Of a stretch of DNA of 48,122 nucleotides, positions 33,922 to 43,400 are shown in pieces. Source of the DNA: SFLA01 sp964485815 (GTDB lineage Bacteria; Bacillota; Clostridia; Oscillospirales; CAG-382); contig CAZAJX010000014.1 in the NCBI GenBank assembly GCA_964485815.1, forward strand, positions 1 to 48,122, given 5' to 3'. The number at the start of each line of letters is the position of its first letter. The first letter of the stretch is position 1. Made by a program: the position numbers and the translations under genes. The notes beneath the pieces are model-generated. The model was not told where the DNA came from. It saw only the letters and a program-made list of their open reading frames with translations, and searched no databases.

Positions 33922-34638
33922 ATGAAAAACATATTTTGCTTTTTAATATGTCTGGCTTTTTGTACGGCGTTTATTGCAGGATGCGAAACAAGCAAGGAAA
34001 GCAAGCAGGCATTTAACGAAAGTACGGAAAACGTTTCCGAAATTGTCTGCGACGAAAGCGATATCTCTGCGGAAGAGGAAGTTACCGTTACCGAAATAGT
34101 CGTTACGGGGCAAGCCATAGACGAGGCGATAGACGTTTTTTATGAAGACGATTATTACGAATACTGCTTTGGGACGTTGCCTCAGCACGAATACGTTATC
34201 GTCAAATATTCCGACGGCACGGAGCAAAACGTTAAAACGGCGCTTGAAGAAGGAAGAATAACCATTTTTGAACTCAATAAGTTCGATATCGAGTACTTCA
34301 AAGCGCCGAAGGAATATACCCTTTTGCGGGAAAACGAGCCTGTTGTGAAAATTCACGTAACTTCTTTGCCCGAAGAATACGATTACTCCTTCGACAAAGA
34401 TGCCGCGCAGGAAATTGCCGAATATTTAAAAGGGCTTACGCTTATATCCGATTTTACCGAAAATCCCGATGAATATGCGGGAATGACGTGGGTTATAGAG
34501 GTGGAATACGAAAACGGAAAAAGCGGGGCGGTTTATCATTTCGGCAATATGTTTATACGCACCGATCACGGAAAATGGTACAAAATGGTGCAAAACGAAG
34601 CTGCGGAGTTGGATACTCTGATAGAAAAGCTTAAATAA
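33922..34638 (+). CDS. Lipoprotein, hypothetical
   Basis: A 238-residue secreted lipoprotein. The signal peptide (MKNIFCFLICLAFCTAFIAG) ends in lipobox FIAGC with the lipidated cysteine. An acidic linker of about 45 residues follows, then a compact domain with the segment EYVIVKYSDGTEQNVKTALE and a GRITIFELNKF turn, and an alpha/beta tail. I recognise no characterised family. The ATG at 33922 has SD GGGAGG nine bases upstream. It follows the ABC pair by about 100 bases and ends in a strong terminator, so it may be a substrate-binding or sensing partner. Role is inferred from position only. Confidence 0.68.
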   Translation: MKNIFCFLICLAFCTAFIAGCETSKESKQAFNESTENVSEIVCDESDISAEEEVTVTEIVVTGQAIDEAIDVFYEDDYYEYCFGTLPQHEYVIVKYSDGTEQNVKTALEEGRITIFELNKFDIEYFKAPKEYTLLRENEPVVKIHVTSLPEEYDYSFDKDAAQEIAEYLKGLTLISDFTENPDEYAGMTWVIEVEYENGKSGAVYHFGNMFIRTDHGKWYKMVQNEAAELDTLIEKLK

Positions 34639-34644
34639 ACGCAA

Positions 34645-34695
34645 AAAGAGCAAGAATTAAAGGAAAAAACCTTATATTCTTGCTCTTGTTTTTTA
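34645..34695 (+). terminator. Rho-independent terminator of the ABC/lipoprotein cassette
   Basis: A 12-bp outer stem (AAGAGCAAGAAT with ATTCTTGCTCTT) encloses a short inner hairpin (AAGG/CCTT) and is followed by GTTTTTT. It separates the lipoprotein gene from the convergent SGNH hydrolase gene and is likely bidirectional because the left flank is A-rich. Confidence 0.85.
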
Positions 34696-34709
34696 TGGGG
34701 ACGAATATT

Positions 34710-35978
34710 TTACTTAACGGAAACGCTGATCTCCTCTACGGTTACCGCTTGGTAGGACGCGCCTGCCACGTACAGCTTTATGCCCGAAAAGATAACGTAT
34801 CCATCGTGTATGCTCTTTTGAGGAATGTTAAGGGAGGAAAGGGGAATCTGAATATCGATCACCTGATTCGCGGTAATATCGCCGGTATAAGAATCGGTAT
34901 CGCACTCCAGATAGGGGTTGATGCAAAGGTACTGTCCCTCGGTATAGGCGTGGGGGAACGCTCCGTCAAAGAACAAAAGAAGGCTTGCGTTTACGTTGGC
35001 GGTGGACAGCTTTATATTAAGCACGCCGTCCTTTACGGGAACCTTTATTCCCTCGGTAAGGGAGCATTGTGCATCGGGCCACAGACCGTTTGTGTTTTTA
35101 AAGATAATGCCCTTTTCGCCTGCGGATACCTGTATGGTGGTTCCCTCAACGTACCACAGATTCTTTTCCTTGGGGGCGATAGATGCGGTTTCTCCCGAGG
35201 AGAGCAAAACGGAATTATCGTAATTTACTCTGGGGGCTTCGGGATCGGAAACGTAGTTTTCCAAAAGAAATGCTGTTATCTGCTCCGCGAAAATGCGGTT
35301 GCCCAGATCGCCGAGATGGATTCCGTCAGAGCACACTACCTGCTTTTCGGGGTGCTTTGAGCATTCCGCAAACAGGTCTATGAGAGGATATCCCGTTTCC
35401 GCCGCCACTTGACGGGTCATTTCGTTATAGGTATCCACCCACTCCTTTATATCCCGTCCGCCGTACATAGCTTCACTCTGTCCCTGAGCTATATAAAACT
35501 TTGCGTAATCTATGGAGTTGGTGGTAAGCAATATGGGAACTGCGCCCGCCTCCACCGTTTTTTCTACCAGCTTTTTCATATTTAATTTGAACTGCTCGGG
35601 CGTTACCTTGGGGGTATTGGTTGAAACCATAAGCAGATCGTTCATGCCGAAGCAAAGGGTAACGTAATCCGGATCGCGGGAGGCAACGAAGGTATCAAAA
35701 CGCGCAAGTCCCTCTTCGCTGGTGATCGCGCCCTTGGCCCCGTTGAAATAACGCATATTGCAGTTTTGGGCAACGGTCTTCCCCCATTCGCCCAAGGCGG
35801 TGATGGAATCGCCGAACACTACCAGCATAGCGTTATCCAGAGGCGCGGGGGTAAATTCGTCGCTTTCCTCGGAAACGGTATCGGACGTAGCCGAAAGGAC
35901 TTCGGAATTTTCATTTTCCTGAACGCAGGAGCAAAGCAAAAGTGTAAAACAAAGCATAAGCAAAAGAACTCTTTTCAT
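34710..35978 (-). CDS. SGNH/GDSL-family lipoprotein hydrolase
   Basis: A secreted lipid-anchored esterase or deacetylase. The signal peptide MKRVLLLMLCFTLLLCSC ends in lipobox LLCSC. The SGNH motifs are present in order: block I FGDSITALG (nucleophile Ser), block III GMND, block V SDGIHLGD (Asp and His). A C-terminal domain of about 180 residues is beta-rich and may bind carbohydrate. I chose the ATG at 35978 (SD GGAGA, seven bases), because the upstream residues are not signal-like. Such enzymes often remove acetyl groups from glycans, but the substrate is unknown. Confidence 0.87.
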   Translation of the reverse strand: MKRVLLLMLCFTLLLCSCVQENENSEVLSATSDTVSEESDEFTPAPLDNAMLVVFGDSITALGEWGKTVAQNCNMRYFNGAKGAITSEEGLARFDTFVASRDPDYVTLCFGMNDLLMVSTNTPKVTPEQFKLNMKKLVEKTVEAGAVPILLTTNSIDYAKFYIAQGQSEAMYGGRDIKEWVDTYNEMTRQVAAETGYPLIDLFAECSKHPEKQVVCSDGIHLGDLGNRIFAEQITAFLLENYVSDPEAPRVNYDNSVLLSSGETASIAPKEKNLWYVEGTTIQVSAGEKGIIFKNTNGLWPDAQCSLTEGIKVPVKDGVLNIKLSTANVNASLLLFFDGAFPHAYTEGQYLCINPYLECDTDSYTGDITANQVIDIQIPLSSLNIPQKSIHDGYVIFSGIKLYVAGASYQAVTVEEISVSVK

Positions 35979-35993
35979 TTTTTGTTCTCCATA

Positions 35994-36020
35994 CAAAAAT
36001 CCGCCGCGCAAGGCGGCGGA
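35994..36020 (-). terminator. Rho-independent terminator of the Nudix gene
   Basis: On the minus strand TCCGCCG and CGGCGGA form a GC stem followed by TTTTTG. It sits four bases upstream of the SGNH gene's SD, so that gene needs read-through or a hidden promoter. Confidence 0.75.
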
Positions 36021-36029
36021 AAAATATTA

Positions 36030-36491
36030 TCATTCTTCGCCGCCGAAGGATACGGAGCGCTGATTCATTACGCCCTGATATACGTCCCCCGTCTTGCCGA
36101 GATAATAATTTTTAATAAGCTTGCGTATCTCAACGGGATACAAAGGCTCTGCGGAGATATTGTCTATATTGAGCCACTTTGTGCCAACCTGAAATTCGTC
36201 GTATTCAAACACGTTGTCCTCGATAACGCCCTTGATCTCGCAAAGAACCATAAACTCAACGCGGTGCTTTTCCTCGCCCTCAAAGGTTTCGCGGATAAAC
36301 ATTATCTCCTTGGGCTCGATATCGTAGCCTGCTTCCTCTGCCATTTCACGCTTGAGAGAATCGAATATAAGCTCGTTGGGACGCTGCTTTCCGCCGGGAA
36401 GGGTATAATAAGTTCCGTTATTTTCCATTTCCGCAACCAAAAGCTTGTTGCCCTTGATAATAATACCTTTTACAGAATTTCTTATAATCAT
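36030..36491 (-). CDS. Nudix hydrolase
   Basis: A 153-residue hydrolase of nucleoside diphosphate derivatives. The Nudix box (GX5EX7REUXEEXGU) reads GGKQRPNELIF followed by DSLKREMAEEAGYDI. The N-terminal strand is NSVKGIIIKGNKLLVAE. I chose the ATG at 36491, with AAGGTG 11 bases upstream; a GTG at 36503 is the alternative. A candidate promoter and an imperfect palindrome lie upstream. Substrate cannot be told from sequence. Confidence 0.88.
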   Translation of the reverse strand: MIIRNSVKGIIIKGNKLLVAEMENNGTYYTLPGGKQRPNELIFDSLKREMAEEAGYDIEPKEIMFIRETFEGEEKHRVEFMVLCEIKGVIEDNVFEYDEFQVGTKWLNIDNISAEPLYPVEIRKLIKNYYLGKTGDVYQGVMNQRSVSFGGEE

Positions 36492-36525
36492 AAACCAATG
36501 CACCTTCAAAAATATTACTATATAC

Positions 36526-36554
36526 AGTAAACAACATTTAGGTCTTTTTGTCAA
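36526..36554 (-). promoter_or_regulatory. Putative promoter of the Nudix gene
   Basis: On the minus strand, TTGACA (36554-36549), 17 bp and TTTACT (36531-36526). The -10 is weak. An imperfect palindrome (TTACTnnnnnnAGTAA) spans 36515-36530, over the likely start, and could be an operator. Confidence 0.5.
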
Positions 36555-36577
36555 TAGTTAAAACGCTTAAAATTTCC

Positions 36578-36606
36578 TTGACTGAACGGAAATAATAGTG
36601 TAAACT
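36578..36606 (+). promoter_or_regulatory. SigA-type promoter upstream of spoIIR
   Basis: TTGACT (36578-36583), 17 bp and TAAACT (36601-36606). The start near 36613 would include both arms of the inverted repeat that covers the spoIIR SD. Confidence 0.55.
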
Positions 36607-36608
36607 CT

Positions 36609-36638
36609 GTATATAACCTCCGTTTTCCGTGCATAATC
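36609..36638 (+). promoter_or_regulatory. Candidate SigF/SigG promoter of spoIIR
   Basis: GTATA (36609-36613) matches the forespore -35 consensus, followed by a 15-bp spacer and GTGCATAATC (36629-36638), which matches GGnnAnAHTR in most positions. The expected start is near 36644. In Bacillus subtilis spoIIR is transcribed by SigF, so a promoter of this class is expected here. Confidence 0.5.
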
Positions 36639-36653
36639 GCAACGAAACGGAGG
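36617..36653 (+). promoter_or_regulatory. Inverted repeat masking the spoIIR ribosome-binding site
   Basis: CCTCCGTTT (36617-36625) and AAACGGAGG (36645-36653) are a perfect 9-bp inverted repeat. The right arm contains the SD GGAGG. The left arm lies within the spacer of the candidate forespore promoter, so it is present only in transcripts started further upstream. Confidence 0.6.
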
Positions 36654-36662
36654 AAAAGGAAA

Positions 36663-37232
36663 ATGATTACAAAAACCAAACTTATTATTTGCATTGCGGC
36701 AGTTATTTTTACGGTAATAACAGCCGATCTCATCTTGCCCGAGGGTGAAAAAAGTATTTACGATACCACGGTAAGACTGCACATTCTCGCCAACAGCGAT
36801 TCCGAAAAAGACCAGAACATAAAGCTTGAGGTGCGGGATGCGATCATACAAAACAGCGCCTATCTTGAGATGATAACCGACACGGAGGAGCTGGAAAAGG
36901 AGCTTGTCCGTATCGCATCCGATGCGGCGCAGGGGCAAAGCGTACGGACGGAATTCGGAAAGGAATATTACGAAACCAGAGAGTATGACGGAGTAATGTT
37001 CCCCGCAGGCACCTACACGTCCCTTCGCATAATTATCGGCGAAGGGGAAGGAAAAAACTGGTGGTGCGTGCTGTTTCCCCCGCTGTGTCTTTCCGCCGCC
37101 ACGGCACAGGATGCGCTGGAAAGCACGGGTATGAGCGAGGATGCCGTAAACGTATTTACAAAAACGGAAAAGGTAAAATACAGGTTCAGATTCAAAATAC
37201 TTGAACTGATAGGAAATCTTACAAAGGAGTGA
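36663..37232 (+). CDS. spoIIR: Stage II sporulation protein R
   Basis: A forespore signalling protein that acts across the septum to trigger processing of pro-SigE by SpoIIGA in the mother cell. The 189-residue protein has an N-terminal membrane or signal segment (KLIICIAAVIFTVITADLI) and the family blocks VRLHILANSDSEKDQ, FPAGTYTSLRIIIGEGEGKN and WWCVLFPPLC. The ATG has SD GGAGG nine bases upstream, within the inverted repeat noted above. addB follows by ten bases. The assignment marks the organism as a spore former. Confidence 0.95.
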   Translation: MITKTKLIICIAAVIFTVITADLILPEGEKSIYDTTVRLHILANSDSEKDQNIKLEVRDAIIQNSAYLEMITDTEELEKELVRIASDAAQGQSVRTEFGKEYYETREYDGVMFPAGTYTSLRIIIGEGEGKNWWCVLFPPLCLSAATAQDALESTGMSEDAVNVFTKTEKVKYRFRFKILELIGNLTKE

Positions 37233-37242
37233 AAAAAACGAT

Positions 37243-40200
37243 ATGCTGCACCGTATTATAGGAAAAAGCGGAAGCGGAAAAACACATATTATTATAAATA
37301 AAATAAAAGAATGTATATCCGCCGGTCAGCAGTGTATCGTCATCGTGCCCGAGCAGCAATCGGTTGCCTATGAAAGAAAGTTATCCTCTGCTTTGGGGGA
37401 CAGCTTCAATATGTACTGCGAGGTGCTTAATTTTGAACGTCTGCCCAACCGTATTGCAAGACAGTACGGCGGACTCAACGCGGAATATATGGATGCGGGC
37501 TGCAGAAACGTGCTCCTTGCATCTGCGGTTTACGGGGTGAAGGATTCCCTTTCCCAATACGCCCTCTCTGCCGAGGACAACGATTTTATTAAAAAACTGG
37601 GGGATGCTGCCGCAAACCTTAAAATGCGGGGCATTACCCCCGATATGCTTTGCGAAGCGGCGGGAAAGGTCCCCTCTCCCGTACTTAAAGCAAAGCTTAC
37701 GGATATGGGAATTATCCTTAAAGAATATATGGCAAAGACTCCCGACGGAATGTACGATCCCAACGATGGACTTACCCACGTTGCTTTGCGGAAGGATACT
37801 CCCCTTTTCTTTGAGAACAAGACCGTTTTTATAGACGGATGCTATACATACACCCCTCAGGAAGAGGAAATAATAAAAATAATCGTTGCATCCGCAAGGG
37901 ATATATACGTATCCTTCCTTATCGGCGAGGATACGGAATTATATAAGGAAACCATACTTTGCAGCGAAAAAATAAAAAGCTTTGCATCCGTCTGCGAGGA
38001 CACTGTACTTACGGACAACAGACGGGCAAAGGACAAAAGTATTGAATATCTGCAGGATTTCCTTTGGGATCATTCCGCGCCGAGGTTTGACGGAAGCACC
38101 GAAAATATACGAATTCTCGCCGCGTCCGATGCCTTTGAAGAAGCGGCGGCGGCAAGCAGTATCATTCATTCTCTCATACGGGAGGGCTACCGCTACAGAG
38201 ATATTACGGTTATTACAGGAAATGCCGAAAAATACGATGGAATTATAGACACGGTGTTTGCTTCCGACGGGATCCCCTGCTATATGTCGGTAAAGGACGA
38301 GCTTACCACAAAGCCCCTTGTAGCATTCGTGCTCGCCGCTTTGGAAACGGCGGTAACGGATTTTGCCCCTTACGCCGTAAACAAATACATAAAAAACAGC
38401 TTTTGCGCCCTTAACGTGCGGGAACGGGATACCCTATCCCGCTACGTGGATACCTGGGGTATACGTGGAAAGCGTTGGTATGACGGAAAGCCCTGGATGA
38501 TGAATCCCGACGGATACACGGGTACGCTTTCCGATTATTCCGCCCATATACTCAACACGGTAAATTCCGCAAAAGAAAAAATGATGAATATACTTCAGCC
38601 TGCATACGAAACCCTCGTTTCCCGCGATCTTACCGTGAGAAGCGGTGTGGAGGCTTTGTACGGTCTGCTTATATCCGCAGAGGCGGATAAACGTCTTCTT
38701 GCCAGAGCCCGCATACTTATGGACAGCGGCAAGGAACGGGAAAGCAACGTAACGTCACAGATATGGGACACCCTTATTGATATCTTTGACCGTCTTGTAT
38801 CCGTATGCGGAGAGGAAAAGATAACCCCCGAAAGACTGCACCGATATTTATCCCTTATGATATCTTCCCGCAAGGTGGGCTCTATACCTGCTTTGAACGA
38901 CAGCGTAACTATCGGCAACGCAAGCCTTATCCGCGGAGAGAACTGCCGCGCCTGCATACTTATGGGAGTGAACGACGGAGAATTCCCCAAGGCGGTACGC
39001 AGAGGCGGATTGTTTGACGAACGGGAAAGCGATATGCTGGAGCAGGCGGGAATAGCGTTATCTCTACCCTTTTTCAGACAGCAAAACGAAGAGCGGTTTT
39101 ATTTCACCGTGGCGGCTGCCGCCCCTGCGGAAAAGCTGTATCTTACATATCCTCTGGGAGATCTTTCCGGTGCTTCACTGCGCCCCTCTATTGCGGTTAT
39201 GCGCATAAAGGAGCTTATGGGAACAAAGGAAGAGCGGTTCGGGGAAAAGGAAACGGATATGCTGTATTGCCTTCCCTCCGCAAAGCGGTATTCGGGAGGA
39301 ATAGAAAATCCCTATATCAAAAAAGCTATAGACGGTCTGTGGGAAAAAGAAAAGACGGAGATCGGCTTATACGATGGGGACGCCTTTGTGGACCACGAGC
39401 AAAGCGTGATAACCCTTACCCCCAGCAGAACGGATAAATACGCATCCTGCGCGTTTTCCTTTTTCGCGCGGTATTTGTTAAAGCTGAGAGAAAACAAAAA
39501 AGCCGCCTTCGCCGCACCCGAGATAGGCACCTTCGTACACAGTATACTGGAAGAATTCGTTTCCGCCCGTGTGGAAGACGGGGTTTTTACTCCTCTGCCC
39601 GATACGGAGCGTGAAAAAGAGGTGGACCGCCTTACCGAAACCTATATTCTTTCGGTGGCGGGAGAATATGCCGAAGACAAACGGTTTGCCTATGCGGTAA
39701 AGCGGTTTAAAAAGACACTTAACCTTATTATTAAAAACATATCCGCCGAATTTGCCCAAAGCAAGTTTTGCCCCAGCGGTTTTGAAGTAAAGATAGGTAT
39801 GGGAGATCTCCCCGCCGTAGAAATACCCACGGAAAAAGGAAAAATACGGCTGTGCGGTGTGGTTGACCGTACCGATACCTGCGTTATTGACGGTAAAACC
39901 TACCTGCGTGTAATAGATTACAAAACGGGGGACAAGCGTTTTTCCTTTGAAAGAGTGGAAAAAGGCTTGGATCTGCAGTTGCTTATGTATCTGTTTGCCT
40001 GCTGTGCCGCAGACAAAACGGGCGCTACCCTGCCTGCAGGCGTACTTTATATGCCCGCATCCGCCCCCAAGCTGGAGGGCGCAAAGGAATATACGGATGC
40101 CGAAGAGGAAGCGGTATACGAATTCAAAAAAAGCGGTCTTGTGCTGGCGGACCCCGAGGTTATCCGTGCTATGGAGGCGGAGGGCGGAGGAGTATTTATC

Positions 40201-40416
40201 CCCGCAAGGCTTAACAAGGACGGAAGCGTATCCGCAAGAAGCGTAAGCGCGAAAACTCTGGAGGAATTCGACGCTCTGGAGGAAAAGCTTAAAGGCACTC
40301 TGCGCACCATGGGGGACAGACTTATATCGGGAGATATGTGTATAGATCCCCTTAAAGAAGGAAGCATAAACGCTTGCAGATATTGCGAGTATAAATCCTT
40401 CTGCCGAAAAGAGTAA
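37243..40416 (+). CDS. addB: ATP-dependent helicase/deoxyribonuclease subunit B
   Basis: AddB pairs with AddA to resect double-strand breaks. Walker A is GKSGSGKT (7-14). The C-terminal nuclease has VIDYKTGDKRFSF near residue 890, with upstream acidic ligands. An iron-sulfur cluster is expected from Cys in KYASCAFSFF (about 735) and the C-terminal CRYCEYKSFC. The 1057-residue length is within family range. SD GGAGTG precedes the ATG. It is followed by addA with a 25-base gap. Confidence 0.95.
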   Translation: MLHRIIGKSGSGKTHIIINKIKECISAGQQCIVIVPEQQSVAYERKLSSALGDSFNMYCEVLNFERLPNRIARQYGGLNAEYMDAGCRNVLLASAVYGVKDSLSQYALSAEDNDFIKKLGDAAANLKMRGITPDMLCEAAGKVPSPVLKAKLTDMGIILKEYMAKTPDGMYDPNDGLTHVALRKDTPLFFENKTVFIDGCYTYTPQEEEIIKIIVASARDIYVSFLIGEDTELYKETILCSEKIKSFASVCEDTVLTDNRRAKDKSIEYLQDFLWDHSAPRFDGSTENIRILAASDAFEEAAAASSIIHSLIREGYRYRDITVITGNAEKYDGIIDTVFASDGIPCYMSVKDELTTKPLVAFVLAALETAVTDFAPYAVNKYIKNSFCALNVRERDTLSRYVDTWGIRGKRWYDGKPWMMNPDGYTGTLSDYSAHILNTVNSAKEKMMNILQPAYETLVSRDLTVRSGVEALYGLLISAEADKRLLARARILMDSGKERESNVTSQIWDTLIDIFDRLVSVCGEEKITPERLHRYLSLMISSRKVGSIPALNDSVTIGNASLIRGENCRACILMGVNDGEFPKAVRRGGLFDERESDMLEQAGIALSLPFFRQQNEERFYFTVAAAAPAEKLYLTYPLGDLSGASLRPSIAVMRIKELMGTKEERFGEKETDMLYCLPSAKRYSGGIENPYIKKAIDGLWEKEKTEIGLYDGDAFVDHEQSVITLTPSRTDKYASCAFSFFARYLLKLRENKKAAFAAPEIGTFVHSILEEFVSARVEDGVFTPLPDTEREKEVDRLTETYILSVAGEYAEDKRFAYAVKRFKKTLNLIIKNISAEFAQSKFCPSGFEVKIGMGDLPAVEIPTEKGKIRLCGVVDRTDTCVIDGKTYLRVIDYKTGDKRFSFERVEKGLDLQLLMYLFACCAADKTGATLPAGVLYMPASAPKLEGAKEYTDAEEEAVYEFKKSGLVLADPEVIRAMEAEGGGVFIPARLNKDGSVSARSVSAKTLEEFDALEEKLKGTLRTMGDRLISGDMCIDPLKEGSINACRYCEYKSFCRKE

Positions 40417-40441
40417 AAATCACACAAAGGAGGAAATGCAT

Positions 40442-43400
40442 ATGCCGGAATTCACACCGTCGCAAAACAAAGCAATAGACACAAAAGGCGTAAGTATGGT
40501 CGTTTCCGCAGGAGCGGGAAGCGGTAAGACCACCGTTATGACAGAGCGCATACTGCGTTCCCTTCTTGACGGAAAGGATATAAACAGATATCTTATCGTG
40601 ACCTTTACCAAGGCGGCGGCTGCCGACGTGCGCGAAAAGCTGTATAAAGGACTGATGAAGGCGCAGAGCGAAAAGCCCGCAGACCGCCATATAGCCAGAC
40701 AGCTTATGTCCCTGCCCGGTGCGGATATTTCCACGGTGCACGCATTTTGCTTTTCAAGAATAAAGCAAAACTTTTCCGCCTTGGGAATAACACCCGACGT
40801 ACGCGCCGCAGACGAAACGGAAGCCGCGCTCCTTATGCAGGAAAGTATGGAAAAGGCGCTGAACGAGGGATACGAAAACCAAAAAACGGATTTCATGCTG
40901 TTGGCAGACGGATTTTCCGGGCGCAAAAGCGACAAACGCTTTGCGGATATAATGCTGGGATTATACAAGGAATTGAGAGTATATCCCAATTACGGAGAAT
41001 TTCTCGATGCCCTCATAGCGGATTTTGAAAAAGACTGCCGAAACGAGGAATATTCGGACACCGACGTTTGCGCCGTAATAATGGCGGAGGCGAGAGAATG
41101 TCTGCTTACCGCAAGAGAAGAATGTGAAAAGCTGTGTAAATATGTTACCGACGTTAAGGAGGATATATATTTACCCGCACTTTACGCTTTTACCGAAGAG
41201 ATGGACACAGTGCTTTCCCTCTTCCCCGCAGGATATGACGCGGTTAAAGAGCGTATAAACGCTATGAAAAATCCCCGTCTGCCCTTAAAGGGATTCAAAA
41301 GCGAAGAGCAAAAAGAAATAATAAGCAAAACCAAAAACGATATTTTTGAAGAAATAAAAAACATACGCAAGCGGTATTTTGTGTTTTCTTCCCGTACAAA
41401 CCTTACGGATATGAAAACCAATCTGACCCTTATAAAAGCCGCAAGGGATTTTTTGAAGGAGTTTGACGCTCTCTACACTTCCGCAAAGGAAAAAGCGGGA
41501 GTAATAGATTTTTCCGACCAAGAACATCTTATGCTTTCGCTGTTGGAAACGGACGGTGCCCCCACACCTCTGTGCCTTGAAATGAGGGGCGGCTTTGACG
41601 AGATCTACGTAGACGAATATCAGGACACAAATCCCTTGCAGGACAGAATATTCGCCCTGCTTTCCTCCGACAACCGCTTTATGGTGGGCGACGTTAAGCA
41701 GAGTATATACCGTTTCAGAAGCGCACATCCCGATATTTTCAGGGGCTACTGCAACGCTTTCGGTAAGACGAAAAACACCGAAAAAGTGATATTGCGGGAA
41801 AATTTCAGGTGCGACGAAAGCATTATAAAGTTTTGCAACAAGGTGTTTTCGGGAATAAAAGAGATAAGCGACAGTATGAATTATTCCGAGGAAGCCCTTA
41901 TATTTGCAAAAAAGGAAAATACGGGGGAAAAGCCCGTACGCTTTACTGTGATCACCGGCGGGGAAGAACTGACCGCCGAGGAAAAGCAACAAGCGGAAGC
42001 GGAATACATAGCAGACCGTATAAACAAGCTTATCGGCACGCCGAAAAACGACGGCACGCCTATATGCTACGGCGATATTGCCATACTTTTTACCGCCCTT
42101 AAAAGCAATATAAGCGTATATAAAAAGGTTTTCGAGCAGGTGGGAATACCCTTTAAAGCCGAAAAAAGCGAAAGCCTGCCGGGAAAGCAGGAGATCCTTC
42201 TTGCCGTAGCCGCATTAAAGGCGGTGGATAACCCCACGGCAGATATACCTCTGGCAAGCGTAATGCGTTCTCCCCTGTTTTGCTTTACCGCAGACGAAAT
42301 GCTTAAAATACGCCGCTGTGTGAAGAGCGATTGCCTTTATGATTGCTTGCAGGGCGCGGCAGGCGCTTATAAAGAGGACAGAGAAAAAGGCAAGCGTTAC
42401 CGCTGTTTTCCTTCCGTGCTGGGCGCAACACCCATCCCCCGCAGGATAGTAAAGGCGGAAAAAGGTTTTATAAGCCGTGCGGTGAGCGAAAAATGCAAAA
42501 ATATGCTTTACAAAATACATTTGTGGCGGCTTGCAGCCGAGGGAACTCCCGCCCACAGATTTATTTGGCAGCTTTACAACGAAAGCGGCATTATACCCGC
42601 CGTGCTGAGCGAAAAGGGCGGCGAGAAAAAATACCGCAATCTTATGTTGCTGTACGATTTCGCCCGAAGATTTGAGGAAACTTCGTACAAGGGCTTAAAC
42701 GCATTTTTGAAATACCTTGACGAAACCGAGGACCTTGAGGAGGCGAAAGCCCCCGACGAGGGCGGCAACACCGTTAAGCTTATGACCATACACCGTTCCA
42801 AGGGACTTGAGTTCCCCGTGGTATTTCTTGCGGATACGGACAGAAAGTTCAGAGGCGAAAGCGGAAGCGATTTTATACTGCGTAAGGACGGTATCGGAGT
42901 AAGATTCTCCCAGTACGGAGGCATGCTTACCAAAAACAACTGCGTAACCGACAGCCTGCTTATAAAAGAGCTTTATGACAGCACCGCCGAAGAGGCAAGA
43001 AAGCTTTACGTTGCCCTTACCCGAGGCAGAGAACAGCTTTTCGTTACGGCAAAAGCCGAGAACGCTTCGGATCTGGGCGGAAATATGCGCACGGGCATTT
43101 GCCACGCCGACTGGATGATACAGGCGGTGGGAACGGAAGGAACACCTTTTTACGTTTTTGAAACGGTGGATTGCCAAAATGTAAAAGCAGACGAAACGGT
43201 TGATGAAACAAGGATATTCCTCCCGCCCGAACCCGAGCTGCGGGAAAGACTCACCTTTGTTTACCCCGAAAGCGGCTGGGATACTCCCGCAAAAATATCC
43301 GTTTCGGAAATACGCCCCGGACTTCTGGAGGAGGAAGAATATACCCGAACCGTAACTCACAGCCGTATTTTACGCAAGCCCGCTTTCCTTGGAAAAGCGG

